A stretch of 37,351 nucleotides of DNA from Levilactobacillus angrenensis (GCF_003946085.1 NZ_RHOB01000023.1:1-37351), one strand, 5' to 3'. Shown: positions 25,965 to 34,388, counted from the first letter of the stretch. The notes: generated by a model from the sequence alone, not told the origin. A program made the numbers and translations.

Positions 25965-27181
25965 CGGGATTATTTAAGACCCGACTGCAGCGCCATCTCC
26001 GGGAAATGGCCAAGTATTTGCGGTTGGTGTTCAATGACTTTTTCGTCTTCGCCTTATTGTTCTTCTTAGGAGGCCTGGGTTGGGGCTACTCTAACGTCTT
26101 GAAAACATTGAAGAGCGGCCTCTGGTGGGCGCCGTTGGTGGCGATGTTGGTCTTAGTTATCGTCGCGCAGATTGGCCGGTTCGCTACGCTGATCGAGGAT
26201 GCCGACCGGGTCTTCTTGTTACCACGCGAACGGGCGATGCACGCCTATCTGGTGGCGGCACGGCGCTATAGCCAGTTTCTGGCGCAATGTACCCAGCTGA
26301 TTGCGCTGTTTATCTTGGCACCGTTTCTCAGTGTGGCGCTGGGCTGGACGCTGCCGCAGGTCTTGGTCTTGGCGGTCGCTCAGGTCGTCTTAAAGGACAG
26401 CCTGTTGCGCCTTGATCTGGCTAGTGTCTATCAAGTCACCGGACAGCGTCGCATGAACCAGTGGGAATTCAAATGGTTACTCGCCATCATCGTGGTGGCC
26501 AGTGGCGTTTGGCTGAGTCCGTACGTCGCGCTGATTTTAGCGTTAGTCGCTGATGGGGCCGTAACCGTTTGGGAACGCCAGCACTGGCAGCGCCAGCAGA
26601 TTCGGTGGCGTGAGCAGATCAAGATCGAGGATAACCGTATGCTGGGCATCTATCGCTTCTTCAATATGTTTACAGAAGTGCCGATGGTGTCTGGGACCAT
26701 CAAACGTCGGCGGTATCTGGATTGGCTGTTTAAGGGCATCAAGTTAAACCACAGCCAGACGTATTTGTACCTGTTCAGTCGGGGGATGGTGCGCGGCACT
26801 GATTTTAGCGGACTGGTGGTTCGCTTGACGGTGATCGGCATGTTGCTACTGTACTTTGTGCGTGGTGAGTGGCTACCAGTCATCCTGGCGGCACTGTTCA
26901 TCTACTTGATTGGCTTTCAGCTGTTACCGTTCTTCCAGCAATACGACGATGTGGTCTTCACGCACGTCTATCCCGTCTTGCCAGAACTACGACTCAAGAG
27001 TTTTGTCAAATTGGTCACTTTGATTTTAAGCACCACGGCGCTGCTCATGTGGGTGGTCGTGGTCATCGCCAATCCGCAGCTGATGACGGCGGGCATTACG
27101 TTAGTCGTCGAGGCAATCGAAGTTTGGTACCTGGCTAGAATCTATACACCGCACCGCTTAGCACGGGCGGACAAAAAATAA
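25961..27181 (+). CDS. ecsB: ABC transporter permease EcsB
   Basis: Integral membrane partner of EcsA, 406 residues, with several hydrophobic segments (about 25-45, 50-72, 105-145, 170-195, 285-320, 345-390). GRFATLIEDADRVFLLP is a family-typical stretch after the second helix. It is translationally coupled to ecsA by a 4-nt overlap. Confidence 0.92.
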   Translation: MTGLFKTRLQRHLREMAKYLRLVFNDFFVFALLFFLGGLGWGYSNVLKTLKSGLWWAPLVAMLVLVIVAQIGRFATLIEDADRVFLLPRERAMHAYLVAARRYSQFLAQCTQLIALFILAPFLSVALGWTLPQVLVLAVAQVVLKDSLLRLDLASVYQVTGQRRMNQWEFKWLLAIIVVASGVWLSPYVALILALVADGAVTVWERQHWQRQQIRWREQIKIEDNRMLGIYRFFNMFTEVPMVSGTIKRRRYLDWLFKGIKLNHSQTYLYLFSRGMVRGTDFSGLVVRLTVIGMLLLYFVRGEWLPVILAALFIYLIGFQLLPFFQQYDDVVFTHVYPVLPELRLKSFVKLVTLILSTTALLMWVVVVIANPQLMTAGITLVVEAIEVWYLARIYTPHRLARADKK

Positions 27182-27184
27182 GGC

Positions 27185-27213
27185 TTGACGTGGCCGTCTT
27201 TTCCCCATAGAAT
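27185..27213 (+). promoter_or_regulatory. Promoter of the ytmP-trmB unit
   Basis: TTGACG (27185-27190) and TAGAAT (27208-27213) are separated by 17 nt, 37 nt before the start codon. Confidence 0.75.
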
Positions 27214-27249
27214 TAATAATAGCTGACAAATCGAGGAGGGGTGGCACGC

Positions 27250-28041
27250 ATGGCACTAGATTTTAGTGACGGCTGGAGCTTGTATCCGCTAGGCGGAAAT
27301 ACCGGCACGGCCTATATGGGCACCAAGGCGTCACAAAAAGTGTTCTTAAAACAAAACGCGTCACCATTTCTAGCAGCGCTCTCAATGGAGGGCATCACGC
27401 CGCGGCTCGTCTGGACCAAACGACTAGCGACCGGTGACGTGATGACAGCTCAGGAATGGCTAAACGGCCGAACGTTGCAGCGGAGTGAAATGCGCGAACA
27501 ACGGGTCGCCCGGTTGATTCACCGGGTCCATCATTCCCATCTACTGCATGATATGTTATTAAAAGTCGGCGGACGATTTACTACGCCCGCCCAGTTGTTG
27601 ACTCGCTTGCAGCCAGCCTTAGCCGCTGACTTACGCCAACATCCGCTGATTCAATCGGCGTTTGCGACGTTACAAAGCGAGCAGCCACAACTGCCCAAGA
27701 CGCATTATGAAGTTTGTCATGGTGATTTGAACCATAAGAATTGGTTGTTGTCTGACCGCCAACGGTTATACTTGGTCGACTGGGATGCCGCGACGTTCGC
27801 GGACCCCGCATTTGACCTGGGTGCCTTACTGTGCGAATACGTGCCGTTAGAAGAATGGCAACGGTGGTTACAGGATTACGGTGAAACGACGACGGCTGAT
27901 TTGACTGCGCGAGTGAATTGGTATGCCCGCGTCCACTGTCTCAGTGTGATTGTGGAAAGTTTTCACCAGCAGCGTTTTCAAATTATGAATCAACATTTAA
28001 TTTTACTAGAGAAACTGACGCGTGAGTCAGTCACTGATTAG
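27250..28041 (+). CDS. ytmP: Aminoglycoside phosphotransferase-fold kinase, YtmP-like
   Basis: A 263-residue protein of the APH/choline kinase fold. The Brenner motif VCHGDLNHKNWLL carries the catalytic Asp and Asn, and LVDWDAATFADPAFDLG is the metal-binding motif. ATG 27250 is 10 nt after AGGAGG; GTG 27241 is too close to it. It precedes trmB, as ytmP precedes ytmQ (trmB) in Bacillus. The substrate is unknown; a resistance role is not implied. Confidence 0.87.
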   Translation: MALDFSDGWSLYPLGGNTGTAYMGTKASQKVFLKQNASPFLAALSMEGITPRLVWTKRLATGDVMTAQEWLNGRTLQRSEMREQRVARLIHRVHHSHLLHDMLLKVGGRFTTPAQLLTRLQPALAADLRQHPLIQSAFATLQSEQPQLPKTHYEVCHGDLNHKNWLLSDRQRLYLVDWDAATFADPAFDLGALLCEYVPLEEWQRWLQDYGETTTADLTARVNWYARVHCLSVIVESFHQQRFQIMNQHLILLEKLTRESVTD

Positions 28042-28042
28042 A

Positions 28043-28086
28043 ACAACGTCGGCGGGAGCGGGGGTGAACCTTGCGCCCGCCGTTGT
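28043..28086 (+). other. Hairpin between ytmP and trmB
   Basis: ACAACG-TC-GGCGGG pairs with CCCGCC-GTTGT with a small bulge. It sits just after the ytmP stop and just before the trmB ribosome site and has no T-tract. It could be an RNA processing or stability element. Confidence 0.45.
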
Positions 28087-28107
28087 GATTAGAGGAGGAA
28101 TTTTACC

Positions 28108-28755
28108 ATGCGTGTGCGTAATAAACCGTGGGCCAAGGACTATGTGGCCGAACATCCAGACAAGATGGTGGAACAACCAGAAACCTTACTGGGCAACTGG
28201 CAAAGCCGTTTTCCCAGCGAACAACCCCTGTTCGTTGAAATTGGGACGGGAAAGGGTCAATTCATCGTCGAAATGGCGCGGCAACACCCGGACCGTAACT
28301 TTATCGGGATTGAGATTCAGTTTTCCGTGATTGCGGCGGCTTTGAAAAAGGTCGTGGCCAGTGAATTGACCAACATTCAGCTGGTGCACACCGATGGCGA
28401 GGCCATTAACACGTTCTTCGCGGCCGGTGAAGTCGCTGGCTTGTACCTGAACTTCTCTGATCCATGGCCCAAGAAGCGGCATACTAAACGCCGCTTGACG
28501 TCACCCGTGTTCTTGGCGCATTACGCGGACGTCTTACAGCCTAAGGGTTCCCTGCAATTCAAGACCGACAACCGGGGCTTGTTCGAATATTCCTTGGGAA
28601 GTTTGAACAATTTCGGCATGGTCTTCGACGGGGTGTGGCTGGACCTCCACGCGGCGACGGACGGTGTCGAGGATATCCAAACGGAGTACGAGCAAAAGTT
28701 CTCCGCTAAGGGACCGATTTACCAGGTTATCGCGCATTTCCCGACGGAGAAGTAA
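28108..28755 (+). CDS. trmB: tRNA (guanine-N7-)-methyltransferase
   Basis: SAM-dependent enzyme forming m7G46 in tRNA, 215 residues. FVEIGTGKGQFIVEMA is the SAM-binding loop. LYLNFSDPWPKKRHTKRRL is the diagnostic TrmB motif. FKTDNRGLFEYS follows as expected. ATG 28108 has GAGGAGGAA upstream. It is the last gene before a strong terminator and repeat copy 2. Confidence 0.96.
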   Translation: MRVRNKPWAKDYVAEHPDKMVEQPETLLGNWQSRFPSEQPLFVEIGTGKGQFIVEMARQHPDRNFIGIEIQFSVIAAALKKVVASELTNIQLVHTDGEAINTFFAAGEVAGLYLNFSDPWPKKRHTKRRLTSPVFLAHYADVLQPKGSLQFKTDNRGLFEYSLGSLNNFGMVFDGVWLDLHAATDGVEDIQTEYEQKFSAKGPIYQVIAHFPTEK

Positions 28756-28794
28756 GTCGTCTGATTTGACGCCTAGTTAATTTAAGAAAATCCG

Positions 28795-28821
28795 AGTCTG
28801 GAGAGTCTTCCAGGCTTTTTT
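28795..28821 (+). terminator. Intrinsic terminator of trmB
   Basis: AGTCTGGA (28795-28802) pairs with TCCAGGCT (28809-28816) around GAGTCT, followed by T residues to 28821. Repeat copy 2 begins 9 nt after the last T. Confidence 0.88.
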
Positions 28822-28830
28822 GCGTACAAT

Positions 28831-29468
28831 CTACAGGTTGAGAGATGAAAGTTAGCTAGAAACATTGTCACCACGCGACTTATGGTGTAAAAATTAGTCG
28901 TTTATAGCATCCTGGTGTGGACTGGCCGCCTACCGCCCGCCAACTATGGGTTGGAACGCGGTGGGCGGACCGGACCGAGCCTGAAAAGCGGTCTCGGCCT
29001 CGCTTTGAGCCGAAGGTCACGTCTCAAATTGGCCTCATAGCCGAAACGTGCGCCAACAGGCAACTGGTTCCGCTTAACACCGCTAAGCAAATAATCCAGA
29101 ATCAGGATTATCCGCCTAGCGCCGTTAATGCTCGCCAGTTAACCGCCTGTTGGCACACTCTTTTTCAACGGCTGAACCCATATTTGGCGGACTCTCGGCT
29201 ACTAAGGTATGTGCTAGTAACCGTCGGCTTAGTCCCAGATGGTAGTTAATTTAACGACTGGTCTCTAACGCACTGTTGCTGATAATCACAACCCGCCGGA
29301 GGCAGCCAGAGGTGAAGCCAGCGAATCGGAAGACCGCTCCTCAGGCTGGAGGTGTTCCCCAGAGCAGGCGGAATCTCTGGCTGACGCAGGCACCTGGTTT
29401 CATTAATCTTAGTGGGTAGAATGCTGTTGTTTCGGGAACTACCGCGTTAATTTTACTTTCAACCCTAG
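28831..29468 (+). repeat. MITE-like structured repeat, copy 2 (longest)
   Basis: A 638-bp non-coding element starting CTACAGGTTGAGAG and ending with the inverse of CTAGGGTTGAAAG. A direct repeat GTACAA lies on both sides (28824-28829 and 29469-29474), consistent with target duplication. It contains the 49-nt core identical to copy 1 (28966-29014). A perfect-pairing stem CCGCCTACCGC/GCGGTGGGCGG (one G-U) encloses CCAAC/GTTGG. A large hairpin lies at 29048-29158, and CAGCCAGAG (29303-29311) pairs with CTCTGGCTG (29375-29383). An open frame of 110 codons exists (GTG 28917) but lacks a ribosome site, so I treat the element as non-coding. It fills the whole trmB-coiA gap. Confidence 0.88.
29048..29158 (+). 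repeat. Large imperfect inverted repeat inside copy 2
   Basis: Two arms of about 50 nt, beginning GTGCGCCAACAGGC and ending GCCTGTTGGCACAC, meet around ATAATCC-AGAATCA-GGATTAT. The arms contain bulges but pair along most of their length. Copy 1 has a hairpin of only 35 nt, with different sequence, at the same place. Confidence 0.8.
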
Positions 29469-29548
29469 GTACAAACTTAAAAATTTTGTCACCAATTTAA
29501 AATAATCTCGCCTGCTTTACGGAGTTGGTCTGTAAAGGGGGACTGACG

Positions 29549-30643
29549 ATGTTGATTGCCAAGCTTGAGTCGACGCTGGTGGATGCCAAGAATGCCCAGC
29601 GGGGTGGGAGTTACCTGTGTCCGGCGTGTGGGCAGCGGGTCGTGTTGCACCGGGGAACGCGGGTGCAACCGTATTTTGCGCACCGGCCCGCGGCACCCTG
29701 TACCTTTCCGGGAGAGGGTGAAACCGCCCAACACGTGGTGGGCAAACGCCAACTGGCTGCTTTCTTTGCGGACTGGGGAGTAGTGACGCTGGAGCACGTT
29801 TTACCCACGATTCAACAGCGCGCCGATTGTTGGATCGCCCATCAGCCGCGACCAATCGCTTTAGAATTTCAGTGTAGTCCCATCAGTCGCGAAGAGGTGG
29901 CGGCCCGTACACAGGGGTATCGGGCGGTCGGCGCGTACCCGTTTTGGCTGTTAGGCAAACGTTACGCTCAGCAGCGCCTAGGCTGGGGCTTGATCGACCG
30001 GTTTGCGGGGTGGTTGAAAGGCTGGGGGTTGTGCCTCCTCTTTTGGGACGTTACCCGCCAACAGGTGCGCATTGACCATCACATTTGTCAGGCAGTGACC
30101 GGGGAATACCAGTGCCAGCAAACTTGGGTGGCTTCCTTGGCCGCTTTGGTCCAGGGCCCGCATCGGCGTCAGTGGTGGCCCGAACCTAATTTGGCGCGAT
30201 TTCGTTGGGAATTGGACCGCGATTTGCGGCGTTCCTCGGACACGTTGAAGCCCCTACAGACCGCGGTTTATTTGACCGGCCACCATCTGGCAGGCTTCCC
30301 GGATAGTCTAGTGACTACGCAAGTGACGCCCCCGTTATTTGGCCGGGGCCTCTTGTTGTGGCGCATCGTGGTCGCGGCTTGGTTATTTGAACACGTGCGT
30401 TTTTCACGCGCAACGGCCCAACGCTTAGGGGACGAAGCGTTTCGGCTAGTCGGTGGGACAACGACAGCCGTGCGCTTCTACGGTGCGGACTTGGTTCAGC
30501 GCGCACTAGGGGAGTTGTTAGCGGACCTGGTGGCGGCGCGGCTATTACAGCGTCTTCCCAATGGTTGGCGAGTGGTGGCGCAACCTCAGTGGGCGGCGGA
30601 TTATACCGCATGGTTAGAAAATGATGAGAAAAAGTTAGGCTGA
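29549..30643 (+). CDS. coiA: Competence protein CoiA
   Basis: Competence-associated nuclease-like protein needed for recombination of incoming DNA in streptococci. It has 364 residues. The N-terminus has a Cys-pair motif LCPACGQRVVLHRG...YFAH. The central restriction-endonuclease-like core includes HQPRPIALEFQCSPIS, with the Glu-x-Gln catalytic motif. ATG 29549 has AAAGGGGGA upstream. A TAAAAT box at 29498-29503 may be its -10; there is no clear -35. The coiA-pepF-spxH order matches Bacillus yjbF-yjbG-yjbH. Confidence 0.88.
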   Translation: MLIAKLESTLVDAKNAQRGGSYLCPACGQRVVLHRGTRVQPYFAHRPAAPCTFPGEGETAQHVVGKRQLAAFFADWGVVTLEHVLPTIQQRADCWIAHQPRPIALEFQCSPISREEVAARTQGYRAVGAYPFWLLGKRYAQQRLGWGLIDRFAGWLKGWGLCLLFWDVTRQQVRIDHHICQAVTGEYQCQQTWVASLAALVQGPHRRQWWPEPNLARFRWELDRDLRRSSDTLKPLQTAVYLTGHHLAGFPDSLVTTQVTPPLFGRGLLLWRIVVAAWLFEHVRFSRATAQRLGDEAFRLVGGTTTAVRFYGADLVQRALGELLADLVAARLLQRLPNGWRVVAQPQWAADYTAWLENDEKKLG

Positions 30644-30666
30644 TTCGCCATCTCCTTAAACAAAAG

Positions 30667-30675
30667 TGGTAGAAT
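30667..30675 (+). promoter_or_regulatory. Extended -10 promoter of pepF
   Basis: TGG-TAGAAT forms an extended -10 box, 33 nt before the TTG start of pepF. Confidence 0.55.
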
Positions 30676-30708
30676 ATTGCTATGCAATGTTAAAGGAGGA
30701 TGAGAAAT

Positions 30709-32517
30709 TTGAAACAAATTCCAAAACGCTCAGCCGTACCGACGGCTTTGACCTGGGACCTGACTACGATTTATCCCGATGACGCGGCTTTTCAAACGGC
30801 GCTCACGACCGTGAAGACGCAAGCTGACCAGGTGGCCCAATTGAAAGGGCAACTGGCCAACAGTGGCGCGGACCTGTACCACGTCACGACGGCTTACCTA
30901 GACCTGAATCGGCAGTTAGAACGACTGTACGTGTACGCCTCCCTGAAGAATGACCAGGATACGGGTAACGCTGACGCCCAGGCTTTGATGGGCCAAGCGG
31001 AGAACTTAGTGGCGACAGTCAGTGCGGCGGTCGCTTGGTTTGAACCCGAAGTGTTGGCTTTGGATGCCGACGCCTTGCAAAAACTGATCGACGCTGAGCC
31101 TAAATTAGCTGCCTATCAACATCTCTTTGATGTCTTAGGCAAGCAACGGGCGCATACGTTGTCGGCGACCGAAGAAAAGCTCTTGGCGGGCGCCAGCGAT
31201 ATCTTCTCGGCGTCTTCCAAGACCTACAGTGTGTTGAGCGATGCTGATTTGAAGTTCCCCGTGGTTCAAGACGAGGCGGGCAATGATGTTCGACTGTCAG
31301 AAGGGCTCTACGGCGTCTTGCTGGAATCCACGACCCCAGCTGTCCGTGAACAGGCGTTTAAGGCCCTCTATAGCGTTTATCAACAGTTCCGGCACACCTT
31401 TGCCTCCACGCTAGCTAGCGAGGTCAAAACGCACAATTTTAACGCACAGATTCGTCACTATGACAGTGCCCGCGATGCCGCGATGAGTGCCAACAACGTG
31501 CCGGCAGTGGTCTACGATACTCTGGTGCAAACGGTCAATGACCATTTGGATTCCCTGCACCAGTACGTCAACCTCCGCAAGGAAATTCTCGGTTTACCGG
31601 AATTACACATGTACGACTTGTACACGCCGATCACTGGTGAACCTAGCCTGCGCTACACTTACGAGGACGCCCAACAAGAGGCGTTAAAGGCCTTGAATGT
31701 CTTAGGTCCCGATTACGTAGCCAACGTCCAAAAGATGTTTGATAGCCGCGCCATTGACGTGGTCGAAAACGAGGGTAAGCGGACTGGTGCCTATTCTGGT
31801 GGGATGTATGACACCAAGCCGTACATTTTACTCAACTGGCAGGACAGCCTGGAAAGCCTGTTCACGCTGGTTCACGAAATGGGTCACAGCATGCACAGCC
31901 ACTACACGCGGACCAATCAACCGTACCAGTACGGCGATTACTCCATTTTCGTGGCAGAAATTGCCTCAACGACGAATGAAAACTTATTGACAGATTACCT
32001 GTTGAAGACGCAAACGGATCCCAAGGTGCGCGCCTACGTGTTGAACCATTACTTAGACGGCTTCAAGGGAACGGTCTACCGGCAAACACAATTCGCTGAG
32101 TTCGAAGACTACATTCACCAACAAGCAGCGGGCGGGCAAACGTTGACCGCGGACTTCATGAGTAAGTTCTACGGCGACTTGAACCACCGCTATTACGGGG
32201 ATGGGGTCATCTCAGATCCCCAAATTGCGGATGAATGGACCCGGATTCCGCATTTCTACTACAACTACTACGTCTATCAGTACGCCACGGGCTTTGCGGC
32301 AGCCACCACGTTATCGCAACGCATCTTAAGTGGTGACCCAGCCAAGCGCGATGCTTACCTGAACTATCTGAAGTCGGGAAGCTCAGCACTGCCACTGGAA
32401 GTTATGAAACGCGCGGGCGTGGACATGACACAACCGGATTACCTGCAGACGGCATTCCAGACGTTTGACGACCGCTTGGCTGAATTCAGCCAGTTGGCCC
32501 ATGAGCTGAAAAAATAG
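30709..32517 (+). CDS. pepF: Oligoendopeptidase F (M3B metallopeptidase)
   Basis: Cytoplasmic zinc peptidase that degrades oligopeptides, 602 residues. The zinc motif HEMGH is at 389-393 within TLVHEMGHSMHSHYT, and the third ligand region is SIFVAEIASTTNE. I choose TTG 30709 as start because AAAGGAGG ends 9 nt before it; ATG 30700 directly abuts that site. It has its own promoter and terminator and follows coiA, as in Bacillus. Confidence 0.94.
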   Translation: MKQIPKRSAVPTALTWDLTTIYPDDAAFQTALTTVKTQADQVAQLKGQLANSGADLYHVTTAYLDLNRQLERLYVYASLKNDQDTGNADAQALMGQAENLVATVSAAVAWFEPEVLALDADALQKLIDAEPKLAAYQHLFDVLGKQRAHTLSATEEKLLAGASDIFSASSKTYSVLSDADLKFPVVQDEAGNDVRLSEGLYGVLLESTTPAVREQAFKALYSVYQQFRHTFASTLASEVKTHNFNAQIRHYDSARDAAMSANNVPAVVYDTLVQTVNDHLDSLHQYVNLRKEILGLPELHMYDLYTPITGEPSLRYTYEDAQQEALKALNVLGPDYVANVQKMFDSRAIDVVENEGKRTGAYSGGMYDTKPYILLNWQDSLESLFTLVHEMGHSMHSHYTRTNQPYQYGDYSIFVAEIASTTNENLLTDYLLKTQTDPKVRAYVLNHYLDGFKGTVYRQTQFAEFEDYIHQQAAGGQTLTADFMSKFYGDLNHRYYGDGVISDPQIADEWTRIPHFYYNYYVYQYATGFAAATTLSQRILSGDPAKRDAYLNYLKSGSSALPLEVMKRAGVDMTQPDYLQTAFQTFDDRLAEFSQLAHELKK

Positions 32518-32593
32518 GCTTCACTAAATACTAACGAAATGACCGGGAGATTTGTGACCGGCTAGGCCGTGAACTTAAGAAATTTTTACAAAA

Positions 32594-32636
32594 AAAGATT
32601 GGTCACCGATGGTTAAAGTCGATGATCAATCTTTTT
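32594..32636. terminator. Bidirectional terminator between pepF and degV
   Basis: AAAGATTG...TCA and TGA...CAATCTTT pair around GATGGTTAAAGTC, with A-runs before and T-runs after. It serves both converging genes. Confidence 0.85.
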
Positions 32637-32651
32637 GGTTTTTAGTTATTG

Positions 32652-33512
32652 TCAGTAAGATTGCCAATCACGTTGCCACAACACGCCCATGGTTTTTTCA
32701 CCAGTGTGGACGCTGATGGCCGGCCCCAGTTGGCTTTGGACCACACGAACTTCGGGGAACTGTTCCGTCAGGTCGGCGGCCCAGTCATCGGCTAATTCAG
32801 CGTTGTTGGCGTTGATGACGGTGACCAACAGCGGGTAGTCGACCTTAGCCAACGCGGCTTGGAGCTTGGCGGTCATGTAGTGGAAGGCCTTCTTCATGGT
32901 GCGTTCCTTGCCGATAGCGATAATCTTGCCCTCGTCGTTAAAGGTGAGGAGGGGCTTAATGTTCAGCAGGTTGCCAATGATGGCCGAGCGGTTGCTCAAC
33001 CGGCCAGTCCGCGCCAGGTGACTCAGGTTATCGACGGCAAAGTAGACTTCCATGGTATCACGTAGGTCTTCCAGCTGCGGAACGATGTCGGCGGCCGAGT
33101 TGCCGTTAGCGACCAGTTGGCCCGCCAGTAAGCACAGGTTAGCTTCCCCGGCACTGGCAACTAAGGAATCCACTGGATAGATCTTGGCCTTGGTGTAGGT
33201 GCGGCAGAACATCTTGAGATTGCTCATGAACGACGTGATCCCACTAGACAGGTGAATCGAGATGATTTCGTCATAGCCTTCGCTGGCCAGACGGTCGTAA
33301 GCTTCCTCGATTTGTCCTAAAGACACTTGGGCCGTTGTCGGTAATTCCTGGTCGGTCTTGAGGTAATCATAAAATGTTTTGAGGCTTAATTTGGACTCAG
33401 CATACTGCTGGTCGCCCAAAATCACGGTGATGGGCAGAACCACGATGTGAAATTGCTTGATCTGTTCAGGGGTGAGATAAGAGGCGGTGTCCGTAACAAT
33501 AGCTGTTCGCAT
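32652..33512 (-). CDS. DegV-family fatty acid-binding protein
   Basis: A 286-residue cytoplasmic protein of the DegV/FakB family that binds a fatty acid, usually for phosphorylation by a FakA kinase. IVTDTASYL near the start, TTAQVSLG, HLSSGIT, NLSHLARTGRLS and GPAISVHTG are family motifs. ATG 33512 has GAAGGGA upstream. No fakA gene is in the window. It is an insertion relative to the Bacillus yjb order. Confidence 0.9.
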   Translation of the reverse strand: MRTAIVTDTASYLTPEQIKQFHIVVLPITVILGDQQYAESKLSLKTFYDYLKTDQELPTTAQVSLGQIEEAYDRLASEGYDEIISIHLSSGITSFMSNLKMFCRTYTKAKIYPVDSLVASAGEANLCLLAGQLVANGNSAADIVPQLEDLRDTMEVYFAVDNLSHLARTGRLSNRSAIIGNLLNIKPLLTFNDEGKIIAIGKERTMKKAFHYMTAKLQAALAKVDYPLLVTVINANNAELADDWAADLTEQFPEVRVVQSQLGPAISVHTGEKTMGVLWQRDWQSY

Positions 33513-33548
33513 AAATTTTCCCTTCAGTCAACAAAAATAGTTGGGTTC

Positions 33549-33557
33549 ATCATACCA
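33549..33557 (-). promoter_or_regulatory. Extended -10 promoter of degV
   Basis: Minus strand TGG-TATGAT, 36 nt upstream of the start codon; no clear -35. Confidence 0.55.
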
Positions 33558-33639
33558 TATTGGTCGTGATTCTGGTAGTGAAGGTCCTGATATTTCAGGG
33601 AATGATGGTCGAAACTTTGGGGGACCAAAAGGTGGCCGC

Positions 33640-33678
33640 AAAAAAAAGCGCTGCAAAATCAATCAGATTTTACAACGC
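33640..33678 (-). terminator. Intrinsic terminator of spxH
   Basis: GCGCTGCAAAATC (33648-33660) and GATTTTACAACGC (33666-33678) pair with one mismatch around AATCA; the A-run at 33640-33647 gives eight T residues on the minus strand. Confidence 0.9.
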
Positions 33679-33737
33679 AAACTGTCGTAGGTAATTTGGT
33701 GACTGAATTAACGTAACGTAAAACGATTCAGCAGGGC

Positions 33738-34388
33738 TTATAATACGTGAAGATTAGACTGATTGTTCGCCAGCATTAATGAAGTCGCCTGTTCATTAGT
33801 TTGGTAATTAGGTTCAGCCATTAACATTTCTTTCGTGGCCACACCCTGGCTTTCACAGACGTCACAGAGGGATTCATAGGTCACATCGTTTAAAAGCAAC
33901 CCGCAATCGGAAACGTCACAGTTAAAGATAACGGCAGAAGAAGATTGTTCGATCTTCATTTCCGCGGCTAATTTTTGATCCGTCTGGAAGGCCTGTTTCG
34001 CCAAATCTGATTGGCAGTCTTCCGTGAACATGTCGAGGTCCAGATGGCATTTTTTCGCCATTTCTAACGTCAATTTTTCTGAGAAACTCTGGTGCTGGCT
34101 GACAACGGCGTCCTGCATGTTGAGCAGAAATTTCCGCCCTTTACGCTTCCCTTGGAACAAGGCCGCCTTATAAGCCAAGATGGCCTGGTAGGTGACGTTG
34201 AATCGCGCATTACGCTCAGCCAAAGTTGGCCGGGGCGCGAGGGATTGCGCGATGATTTGTTGGTTCAGCAACGGCACAAATTGAAATGACACCTTGCTAT
34301 TCAGATGATCGGCCAACCGCATGATATTTTGCTCAGAGCGCATACAGCGCGCGCCGAGTGGGTTGACGAACAAATAGACTTCTAACAC
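33738..34388 (-). CDS. spxH: ClpXP adaptor SpxH (YjbH-like), DsbA-fold
   Basis: Adaptor that in Bacillus delivers the regulator Spx to ClpXP. It has 216 residues with a thioredoxin/DsbA-like fold. The N-terminal strand EVYLFVNPLGARCMRSEQ corresponds to the CxxC site of the Bacillus protein, but here only the second Cys remains (GARC). Further Cys residues lie near the C-terminus (NCDVSDCG, LCDVCESQG). The start is GTG 34388, 7 nt after AGGAGG (34396-34401). An out-of-frame ATG overlaps the GTG and opens only a Met-Cys-stop frame. It is divergent from relQ. Confidence 0.85.
   Translation of the reverse strand: MLEVYLFVNPLGARCMRSEQNIMRLADHLNSKVSFQFVPLLNQQIIAQSLAPRPTLAERNARFNVTYQAILAYKAALFQGKRKGRKFLLNMQDAVVSQHQSFSEKLTLEMAKKCHLDLDMFTEDCQSDLAKQAFQTDQKLAAEMKIEQSSSAVIFNCDVSDCGLLLNDVTYESLCDVCESQGVATKEMLMAEPNYQTNEQATSLMLANNQSNLHVL

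Noticed and set aside
27250-28041. Aminoglycoside resistance gene
   Set aside because: The APH fold is shared, but position before trmB and overall motifs fit the housekeeping YtmP-like group.
28917-29249. 110-codon open frame on the plus strand
   Set aside because: It lies wholly inside repeat copy 2, starts at a GTG without a ribosome site, and the equivalent frame in copy 1 has no start codon and ends earlier.
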